The notes under the pieces were generated by a model that worked only from the letters and a program-made list of their open reading frames with translations, had not been told where the DNA came from and did no database searches. DNA of 6,282 bases from positions 1 to 6,282 of the forward strand of contig JAQGPE010000231.1 of the NCBI GenBank assembly GCA_028293225.1, written 5' to 3'. Numbering within the stretch: position 1 is the first letter of the stretch; the number at the start of each line of letters is the position of its first letter. Both the position numbers and the translations under genes were made by a program. Origin of the DNA: Akkermansiaceae bacterium. Its GTDB lineage: Bacteria; Verrucomicrobiota; Verrucomicrobiia; Verrucomicrobiales; Akkermansiaceae. Shown here piece by piece: positions 1-6,282 of this stretch.

Positions 1-483
1 GTCAAAGGCTTCGTCACTGGTGGCCTTCTTGGCGCGCAGTTCGTCGAGGTGGGTGACATACTTGTCAGGGCCGCCTTCCTGGTAGCCGGTGGCGGCGAAG
101 GGCTTGCCTTCGGAGTCCACGAGCAGAATCGTCGGGTAGCCCTTGATGGCGAAAGTCTTGGCGAGTTCGGCGTTCTTCTTCGCCATTTCCTCGCTCACGC
201 CGGCCTTTTCCTTGTCCTGCGGGTAGTCGAGGGAGACGAGGACGAACTTGTCCTTCACGCCCTTCTTGAATTCATCCTTGCTGAAAACTTCGCCGTCCAG
301 GCGCTTGCACCAGATGCACCAATCGGAGCCGGTGAAGTCGATGAGGATATCCTTTTTCTCAGCGGCAGCCTGTTTCTTGGCGGCGTCGAGATCGGTGATC
401 CAGCCTTCTGCGGCCGTGCCGAAGGCGGAGCCGAGAGTGAGGGTGACGGCGCTGAGGGCCGCAAACAGGTGCGTTGCTTTCAT
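1..483 (-). CDS. Exported thioredoxin-fold protein, partial (C-terminus beyond left edge)
   Basis: The frame is open from an ATG at 483-481 to the left edge, giving 161 visible residues and no stop. The first 25 or so residues look like a Sec signal peptide: a Lys near the start, a hydrophobic stretch to about residue 21, and small residues for cleavage near A20 or A25. A thioredoxin fold follows. The motif DFTGSDWCIWCKR carries the redox pair C56 and C59 (codons at 318-316 and 309-307), and the cis-proline signature is KGYPTILLVD with P117. The family reduces or oxidises protein disulfides outside the cytoplasm, so a periplasmic thiol-disulfide role is inferred; the partner is unknown. A longer second domain could exist off the edge. 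No strong Shine-Dalgarno precedes the start. The gene stands alone here, with 138 bp between it and the Nudix gene upstream on the same strand. Confidence 0.85.
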   Translation of the reverse strand, partial: MKATHLFAALSAVTLTLGSAFGTAAEGWITDLDAAKKQAAAEKKDILIDFTGSDWCIWCKRLDGEVFSKDEFKKGVKDKFVLVSLDYPQDKEKAGVSEEMAKKNAELAKTFAIKGYPTILLVDSEGKPFAATGYQEGGPDKYVTHLDELRAKKATSDEAFD

Positions 484-621
484 AAGTTCAGGGACAGTGC
501 GGGTTTATCCGGAATCCGCGTAAAATCGTGCGAACAGCGTCGCAGTCGATGCCTTTTTTCCAAAAAGTGCAGAAAAAGACGGCGATTTTTGCAAATCCGA
601 TCCCTCAGCAAGCCGCCTGCC
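484..621 (-). promoter_or_regulatory. AT-rich leader upstream of the thioredoxin-like gene
   Basis: This 138-bp gap between two minus-strand genes holds an AT-rich patch (about 551-600) that contrasts with the GC-rich surroundings. It contains CTTTTT-TCC-AAAAAG (553-567), a perfect 6-bp stem, and GATTT-TTGC-AAATC (584-597), a 5-bp stem. Read on the minus strand, the second hairpin is followed within a few bases by a run of five T, so it might weakly terminate the Nudix transcript. The A/T tracts might also serve as an upstream promoter element for the thioredoxin-like gene. I could not find a convincing -35/-10 pair, so the promoter itself is not placed. Confidence 0.25.
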
Positions 622-1173
622 TTACTGAAGTTGCAGTTGGGCCCGCCACTTTCCGACCATCCGCAGCATGGAGGGATCACGGGTCAAATGGCAGACCTCA
701 TCCAGCGGCACCCAGCGCAGGTCATGGGATTCCTCGCTGACCACGTAGTCGGTGGCGCCGGTGACCTGCAGGACATAGCGGACGTCGTAGTGGAGGTGCT
801 CCGGGATTTCTCCGCGGGCCGGGATGGGGTGGATGTCCAGGTCGAAGATCCCCTGCCCGATGCGCTGGAACTCCTGAATGCCGGATTCCTCCTGCGCCTC
901 CTTCAGCGCCACGGCCTGCACGTCCGGGTCGCCATCGGCATGACCGCCGAGCTGCAGCCAGCAGTCGAGCTTGCGGTGGTGGGTCAGCAGGACCTTCTCG
1001 CCGGCAGCATCCACGATCCAGGCGGAGCCGGTGATGTGGCCCTTTTCCAGGGACCGCTCGAAGCACTGTGGCTCAGCGGCCACGAAATCCGTGAAGGGCG
1101 TGACGGTATCGGCTTCCTCCGGGTGGGCCGCGGCATAGGCGGTGAGCTGGTCGAGAAGCGGCTGGCGGTGCAC
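622..1173 (-). CDS. Nudix hydrolase family protein
   Basis: This 183-residue protein has a GTG start (1173-1171) and a TAA stop. Nudix enzymes hydrolyse nucleoside diphosphates linked to another moiety, using a divalent metal held by the Nudix box. The box spans residues 77-99: it opens with GHADGD after L75-G76 and ends in KEAQEESGI, with E95 and E96 in the metal-binding REUxEExGU position (Lys replaces Arg). The Glu normally found six residues after the first Gly is Pro83 here. The preceding strand (ITGSAWIVD, KVLLTHHRKLDCWLQLGG) and the following strands fit the fold. The substrate cannot be inferred. No ATG lies in frame upstream before the divergent gene, and homolog-like N-terminal spacing supports the GTG, though no clear Shine-Dalgarno is visible. 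It diverges from the ferritin-like gene across a 135-bp gap. Confidence 0.88.
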   Translation of the reverse strand: MHRQPLLDQLTAYAAAHPEEADTVTPFTDFVAAEPQCFERSLEKGHITGSAWIVDAAGEKVLLTHHRKLDCWLQLGGHADGDPDVQAVALKEAQEESGIQEFQRIGQGIFDLDIHPIPARGEIPEHLHYDVRYVLQVTGATDYVVSEESHDLRWVPLDEVCHLTRDPSMLRMVGKWRAQLQLQ

Positions 1174-1308
1174 GGGCGAAAGCTGCCGGAGCGGGGCGAA
1201 AATGCAAGGACCGGCGGCGGATCACCACGCCGTCACCGCCATTTCACCCGATCTTCATCCGCGCGGCAAAGTTCCTTCGCAGAGCGCCGCGAGGTTCCCG
1301 GCACTGCG

Positions 1309-2109
1309 ATGAACATCTCCTACTGGCTGCAGCATTTCGACCGCAATTCCCGCAACCGCCCCGAGCCCGACTGGCACGCGCCGCTGCACGTCGAACCGCA
1401 CGTGCTGCCGAAGCTGATCCGCTCGATCGCCCAATTTCAGCTCGGCGACGGCGGCGGGCCGGCCCACCTGATCGCCTGGAACCGCCGCAAAGCCCTGGCC
1501 CCGGAGTCGCGCATGACGGAGCTGATCGACCGCTGGTTCCGTGAGGAGGAGGAGCACTCGCGGTTGCTGGGAGATCTGTTGAAGCGGCTGGGCGGCCGGG
1601 AAATCCGGAGTCACTGGAGCTTCCAGCTTTTCTGCGGCCTGCGGAAGACGCTGGGGGTGCGCTTCGAGATCGATGCCCTGCTGCTCACGGAAATCGTCAG
1701 CCACGTCTACTACAAGATGCTGCACCGCCACGGCAGCGACCCCGGGCTGCGCGGCACCTGCCGGCTGATCATCCGGGATGAAAGCGGCCACATCGCCTTT
1801 CACCGCGCCCGGCTGACCAGCGAAGGACTGGCGTCCGGAAAGCAGCACGGCGCGCTGTGGGCGGCGGCCTTTCGCCTCCGGGGCGTGCTGGCCGGGACGG
1901 TGCTGTGGGTGAATCACCGCGAGACCCTGCTGGCGATGGGCGCGAGCGACGCCGAGTTCTACCGGGCGATCTGGAGCGGGATGGGACGCTTCATCACGGG
2001 GCTGAGAAGGGAGCTGGCGAAGCCTGCTGCTATGATGGCGAGCCATGCCTGCCAAGTGGCTGACACGTCCCGTGGCTGCTCAGAAAGACTCCCGGCTGAA
2101 AGCCGCTGA
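1309..2109 (+). CDS. Ferritin-like (diiron-type) protein of unknown function, C-terminus within a repeat element
   Basis: This 266-residue, mostly helical protein starts at ATG 1309, with GAGG at 1291-1294 as a distant possible ribosome site (14 nt). Two ExxH motifs mark a ferritin-like metal centre: FREEEEHSRLLGDLL (E80, H83) and RDESGHIAFH (E158, H161). E128 in LLLTEIVSHVYY could be a further ligand. The first helix (LIRSIAQFQLGDG) shows no Glu at the expected site, only D47 nearby, so a full diiron set is uncertain. Known ferritin-like families include oxygenases, rubrerythrins and iron-storage proteins; I cannot assign this one. Residues from about 245 to 266, including two Cys, are encoded by the inverted-repeat element that overlaps the 3' end and are probably not ancestral. 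The long open frame continuing upstream to position 49 is antisense to two other genes and was not used. Confidence 0.75.
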   Translation: MNISYWLQHFDRNSRNRPEPDWHAPLHVEPHVLPKLIRSIAQFQLGDGGGPAHLIAWNRRKALAPESRMTELIDRWFREEEEHSRLLGDLLKRLGGREIRSHWSFQLFCGLRKTLGVRFEIDALLLTEIVSHVYYKMLHRHGSDPGLRGTCRLIIRDESGHIAFHRARLTSEGLASGKQHGALWAAAFRLRGVLAGTVLWVNHRETLLAMGASDAEFYRAIWSGMGRFITGLRRELAKPAAMMASHACQVADTSRGCSERLPAESR

Positions 2110-2183
2110 CTCAAGGAAGTGCAGCCTGCGGCTGTAAGCTCTCAAAGCAGCCACGGGAAGTGTCAGCCACTTGGCAAGCATGG
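2043..2183. repeat. 141-bp inverted-repeat element with internal hairpins (REP/MITE-like)
   Basis: The arms 2043-2080 and 2146-2183 are complementary at 36 of 38 positions; the mismatches are 2067/2159 and 2049/2177. The arm begins CCATGC and includes TGCCAAGTGGCTGACAC and TCCCGTGGCTGCT. Each arm holds two copies of GTGGCTG or its complement CAGCCAC, 16 bp apart. The 65-bp interior carries two more hairpins: CGGCT-GAA-AGCCG (2093-2105) and CAGCC-TGC-GGCTG (2122-2134). The motif GGAAGTG(T)CAGCC occurs at 2115-2126 and again at 2156-2168. There is no transposase frame and no clear target-site duplication. The element lies between convergent genes, overlapping the end of the ferritin-like gene and stopping 15 bp before the hydrolase stop. 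No T-run follows either arm, so it is not a classic intrinsic terminator, though the structure could still block read-through. A nonautonomous mobile repeat is the preferred reading, by inference. Confidence 0.85.
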
Positions 2184-2198
2184 TCCGGGATCTCACTC

Positions 2199-3593
2199 TC
2201 ACTCCGCCTTCCGCGCCAGGATCCACTTGCTGATCGTCTCCAGCACCTCCGGAGACAGGGTCTCGCCGAGGGTCGCATACTCCGCCGGGGCGCCGGTGGC
2301 GCAGTGCTGGAAGAGATGGTTCAGGCCGGGGAACTCGATGACCTCGGCCTTGGGGATCGCCGCACGGATGCCGGCCAGGTTCTCCTTGGCGGCGACCTGC
2401 ATGTCCTTGCCGCCGTTCAGAGCGAGCACCGGACAGGTCACCTGGCGCAGGGCGACAGTGGGATCGCAGGCCAGCAGGCGGCGCAGTGCCGGGCTGCTCG
2501 CTTCCTGGATCTGCGCTTCCAGGGCCTCATCGGTCAGGCCCTGCGCCTTGCGTTTCTCCTCGCTGAGTCCGGCGATCTGACCGGCGACTCTCTCGCGAAC
2601 CGCCTTCTCCGCGGCGGCGTCATCCGGGGCTTTCTTCAGCAGATCGAACAACTGCTGCTGCGCCAGAACCCCGGCGGCGACCTGGAGGAAATTCGCCCCG
2701 TTCGCCTTGGCCAGATCCTTGCCCTGCTGCACCAGGATCTTCTCCATCGGGATGCCCGGCGCGGCCAGCAGCACAGCAAAGGCGATGCTCTCCGGCCGCT
2801 GCGCCGCCGCCAGCGGACCGACGTAGCCACCCTCGCTGTGGCCCGCCACGCCGGTGCGTTTCGCATCGATCTCCGGCCGCGCTTTCAGCCAGGCGATCTG
2901 CGCCAGCACATCGGCGGCGAGGTCTTCGTACGTCGCCCGCCGTAGATCCCCGGTCGAGCCGCCGACACCGCGGTCATCGCAACGCAGCACGGCGATGCCC
3001 GCGCGGGTGAGGTGGTCCGCCAGCACCAGGAACGGCCGGTGCCCCATCAGCGCCTCATCGCGGTCCTGCGCGCCGGAACCGGTGATCAGCACCACCGCGG
3101 GATATGGTCCTTTCCCCTCCGGCAGCGTCAGCGCGCCCGCCAGCCGGATGCCTGCCGCGGGCCGCTCGATGACCACCTGCTCCTCCCGGTAGGGGTACGG
3201 CTTGACGGGCTCCTGGGCATGCACGATGGGGACCGTGATTCCCCGCTCCAGATGAAAGGGAAAGCTGAGCCCGCGCTGGGTGAACTTCCCGTCGAGCGCC
3301 GCGTCCTTCACCTGCCCGGCGAACTTCGGGCTGCCCGCCACGCCCGGCATCGCAAAAGACACCTCCGCGTCTTGCACCGTCACTTCGGAAAGCGCAAAGC
3401 CCTTCAGCCCCTGCGCCGGGATGTCGATGGTTCCGCTCCAGGCACCACCTTCGCCGCCGTCCTGCTTCAGCTCCACCCGGATCGCCAGTTCGGACAGCGG
3501 GACCTTGATGCTGCCGGACCACGAGCCGGAAACCTCCGCGGCCAAACAAGACGCAAGCGAGACCACCGAGAGGAAAATGCACCGCCACATCAT
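2199..3593 (-). CDS. Exported alpha/beta hydrolase (EstD-like esterase family)
   Basis: This 464-residue protein has a signal peptide at the N-terminus (hydrophobic residues 5-19). Cleavage after LAA19 is likely, but L13-A14-S15-C16 also fits a lipobox, so it may be a lipoprotein. Residues 23-120 form a beta-rich accessory domain (WSGSIKVP, WSGTIDIPAQG, FTQRGLSFPFHLERG). The hydrolase domain starts near 137 and holds the family signature ITGSGAQDRDE (170-180). The predicted triad is S253 in GHSEGG, D397 in NGGKDMQV and H426 in GLNHLF. A helical insert at about 285-365 would form the lid. EstD-type enzymes cleave short-chain esters; the natural substrate here is unknown. Two ATG codons are adjacent (3593 and 3590), and either could be the start. 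The gene converges on the ferritin-like gene and lies 55 bp downstream of the toxin gene on the same strand, so partial co-transcription is possible. Confidence 0.9.
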   Translation of the reverse strand: MMWRCIFLSVVSLASCLAAEVSGSWSGSIKVPLSELAIRVELKQDGGEGGAWSGTIDIPAQGLKGFALSEVTVQDAEVSFAMPGVAGSPKFAGQVKDAALDGKFTQRGLSFPFHLERGITVPIVHAQEPVKPYPYREEQVVIERPAAGIRLAGALTLPEGKGPYPAVVLITGSGAQDRDEALMGHRPFLVLADHLTRAGIAVLRCDDRGVGGSTGDLRRATYEDLAADVLAQIAWLKARPEIDAKRTGVAGHSEGGYVGPLAAAQRPESIAFAVLLAAPGIPMEKILVQQGKDLAKANGANFLQVAAGVLAQQQLFDLLKKAPDDAAAEKAVRERVAGQIAGLSEEKRKAQGLTDEALEAQIQEASSPALRRLLACDPTVALRQVTCPVLALNGGKDMQVAAKENLAGIRAAIPKAEVIEFPGLNHLFQHCATGAPAEYATLGETLSPEVLETISKWILARKAE

Positions 3594-3624
3594 GCCGCAG
3601 AGCCTATCTCAACCCACCCACCGA

Positions 3625-3642
3625 GACAGGGAAATTCCTGTC
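3625..3642. promoter_or_regulatory. 18-bp palindrome between the toxin gene and the hydrolase gene
   Basis: GACAGG-GAAATT-CCTGTC is an inverted repeat with perfect 6-bp arms, in the 55-bp gap after the toxin stop and 31 bp before the hydrolase start. No T-run follows on the minus strand, which argues against an intrinsic terminator. A regulator site for the hydrolase gene is possible, but no promoter boxes could be placed around it. Confidence 0.3.
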
Positions 3643-3648
3643 CTGCGG

Positions 3649-4083
3649 CTACCCGCCCTCCTCCGGGGAAATCAGTGGGATCACCTGCCGCTTGTTGCGC
3701 CGGTAGATCTGGAAATCCGAATCCAGGGTGAAGACGGGCACGCCGGCGAAAAGCTCCGACATCCGCACCAGGCAAGCATCGGCGAAGGACATTGGAACGT
3801 TCTCGTAGGTCGCCATGAGCGTGGTCACCTCGGCAGCGGATTTGCTGTAGCCCTCCCAGCAGACGAGGATCCCGGCCTCCTGCCAGCGCTGGATCTGGGC
3901 CGCGGCCCGGGGCGAATGCTGAAGCAGAAAGAGGGACTCCGAGAGCACCGCTTCACAGGTCAGCAAGGGCGCGCGCAGCAACCGCAGTTGATCGACCGCC
4001 CAGGCATGAGTGGCCTGCCGGGCGTCGAGCAGCGCAACCAGCGGGCCGGAATCAATGAGAGCGGCGTACTTTTTTCCCGCCAT
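3649..4083 (-). CDS. vapC: VapC-type PIN-domain toxin (ribonuclease)
   Basis: This 144-residue protein runs from ATG 4083-4081 to a TAG stop. VapC toxins are metal-dependent RNases that cut tRNA, rRNA or mRNA when not held by their antitoxin. The PIN-domain signs are the opening strand ALIDSGPLVALLD with D11, then E44 in LLTCEAVLSE, D102 in MSFADACLVRM, and D121/D123 in VFTLDSDFQIYRR; these are the expected metal-binding acids. The length is normal for the family. The frame continues 27 codons upstream, but the family's N-terminus and a GGAGG at 4090-4086 favour this start. That ribosome site sits only 2 nt from the ATG, which is tight. The start lies 32 nt inside the antitoxin gene, typical of translational coupling. 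The toxin appears intact; which RNA it cuts cannot be told. Confidence 0.9.
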   Translation of the reverse strand: MAGKKYAALIDSGPLVALLDARQATHAWAVDQLRLLRAPLLTCEAVLSESLFLLQHSPRAAAQIQRWQEAGILVCWEGYSKSAAEVTTLMATYENVPMSFADACLVRMSELFAGVPVFTLDSDFQIYRRNKRQVIPLISPEEGG

Positions 4084-4309
4084 ATCCTCCCAGGTAGCGC
4101 TTGTCGGTGGCCAGATCCGGCACCCCGCTGTCCACACAGCCGAGCCCTTCCTCCATCTGGTCAAAGAGGCTGGTCTTCTTCACCGGCTTGGAAAGCTGCG
4201 CTTCCAAAGCCTGGCGGACGATCACGGACTTCGGGACCTGACGCATGGCCGCCTCCGCGGTCAGCTTGTCATCAAGTTCCTTCGGAAGCTTGCACGTGAT
4301 GATGGCCAT
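4052..4309 (-). CDS. vapB: Ribbon-helix-helix antitoxin partner of the PIN toxin
   Basis: This 85-residue protein starts at ATG 4309-4307 and stops at TGA. The N-terminal 39 residues match a ribbon-helix-helix fold: strand AIITCKLP (2-9), helix from about 10-23, then helix KSVIVRQALEAQL (27-39). Such domains dimerise and bind operator DNA through the paired strand. The C-terminal part, ending in DLATDKRYLGGYG (65-77), is the kind of flexible segment that wraps a PIN toxin and blocks its active site. The gene immediately precedes and overlaps the toxin gene, the usual antitoxin-first order, and autoregulation is expected by family. No Shine-Dalgarno is visible before the ATG, so it may be leaderless or use another signal. 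The symbol vapB is used for its partner role; the DNA-binding domain is CopG/Arc-like rather than AbrB-like. Confidence 0.85.
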   Translation of the reverse strand: MAIITCKLPKELDDKLTAEAAMRQVPKSVIVRQALEAQLSKPVKKTSLFDQMEEGLGCVDSGVPDLATDKRYLGGYGGKKVRRSH

Positions 4310-4310
4310 G

Positions 4311-4347
4311 CCGGGAGGGTAATACCGCCGCCGGGAAATGCAATACC
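4311..4347 (-). promoter_or_regulatory. Candidate operator of the toxin-antitoxin operon
   Basis: Just upstream of the antitoxin ATG, GGTATT on the minus strand occurs at 4326-4321 and 4347-4342. The copies are spaced 21 bp, two helical turns, and each is followed 5 or 6 bp later by CCCGGC. The proximal copy is part of an imperfect palindrome, GGTA-A-TACC (4318-4326). Ribbon-helix-helix antitoxins commonly bind tandem half-sites that cover their own promoter, so this arrangement is a plausible autoregulatory site. TATTAC or TATTGC could act as a -10 box, but no good -35 is seen. Confidence 0.35.
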
Positions 4348-4373
4348 TGCGGATCGCCCCCTACCCCGCACAG

Positions 4374-4403
4374 AAAAAGCCGCCCCGGTTTCCCGGGGCG
4401 GCT
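4374..4403 (-). terminator. ppdK: Intrinsic terminator of the dikinase gene
   Basis: An 11-bp GC-rich stem (4393-4403 with 4378-4388) closes on a four-base loop. On the minus strand it reads AGCCGCCCCGG, loop GAAA, then the complement, followed by five T (4378-4374). GAAA is a stable GNRA-type tetraloop. It starts 40 bp past the dikinase stop and ends before the antitoxin gene's upstream region, so it should insulate the toxin-antitoxin operon from dikinase transcription. Confidence 0.9.
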
Positions 4404-4443
4404 CTTTGAATCTTTAGTCAGTCGGAAGTTTTCCCGGCGGGGA

Positions 4444-6282
<1,839 letters not shown>

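Noticed and set aside
49..1308. Long plus-strand open frame upstream of the ferritin-like gene
   Set aside because: It is antisense to the thioredoxin-like and Nudix genes, which have clear motifs on the minus strand. The translated text shows no domain. Only the part from ATG 1309 is kept.
1255..2055. 266-codon minus-strand frame opposite the ferritin-like gene
   Set aside because: It has no recognisable motif and is rich in Gln, Arg, Pro and Ala as expected of a GC-rich shadow. The plus-strand frame has ExxH motifs and helical character.
2043..2183. CRISPR or tRNA-like structure
   Set aside because: There is no array of evenly spaced direct repeats and no cloverleaf with tRNA-conserved bases; the dominant feature is one long inverted repeat.
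2160..2945. 261-codon plus-strand frame opposite the hydrolase gene
   Set aside because: It is antisense to an intact hydrolase with a complete triad, and its low-complexity Leu/Arg/Gln text shows no domain.
4084..4164. Longer toxin with 27 more N-terminal residues
   Set aside because: The extension is entirely inside the antitoxin gene, has no PIN-like sequence, and the family's first strand starts right after the ATG at 4083.
3280..4299. 339-codon plus-strand frame across the toxin-antitoxin region
   Set aside because: It spans three well-supported minus-strand genes and shows no motif; a shadow of GC-rich codon use.
4374..4403. Terminator read on the plus strand
   Set aside because: No plus-strand gene leads into it, and the plus side lacks an immediate T-run (CTCTTTG), whereas the minus side has five T.

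Overview
The window is GC-rich chromosomal DNA from a bacterium. The gene set, the N-terminal domain of the esterase, weak use of Shine-Dalgarno sites and the Lys/Ala-rich tail on a metabolic enzyme suggest a member of the Verrucomicrobiota. That placement is an inference from protein character, not from a marker gene. High GC produces long open frames opposite nearly every gene; these were treated as shadows.

Layout, left to right. (1) Minus strand, running off the left edge: a secreted thioredoxin-fold protein with a CIWC active site. (2) Minus strand, 622-1173: a Nudix hydrolase with a GTG start. (3) Plus strand, 1309-2109, divergent from the Nudix gene: a ferritin-like protein with two ExxH motifs, function unknown. 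(4) Its last codons enter a 141-bp inverted-repeat element (2043-2183) with 38-bp arms and two small internal hairpins. The element fills the gap before the convergent gene. (5) Minus strand, 2199-3593: an exported EstD-like alpha/beta hydrolase with a complete Ser-Asp-His triad. (6) Minus strand, 3649-4309: an overlapping toxin-antitoxin pair, a ribbon-helix-helix antitoxin followed by a VapC-type PIN-domain toxin. (7) A strong intrinsic terminator at 4374-4403. (8) Minus strand, 4444 to beyond the right edge: the C-terminal two thirds of pyruvate, phosphate dikinase, with a 68-residue Lys/Ala/Pro tail resembling the tails of bacterial histone H1-like proteins.

The genes do not form one pathway. 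The dikinase is central carbon metabolism, and its terminator separates it from the toxin-antitoxin pair. The esterase lies 55 bp downstream of the toxin and could be partly co-transcribed with it. The thioredoxin-like, Nudix and ferritin-like genes are separate small units. The two items that best repay a second look are the basic tail on the dikinase and the structured repeat element that now supplies the C-terminus and stop codon of the ferritin-like protein. I saw no CRISPR array, tRNA, rRNA, phage gene or transposase gene.
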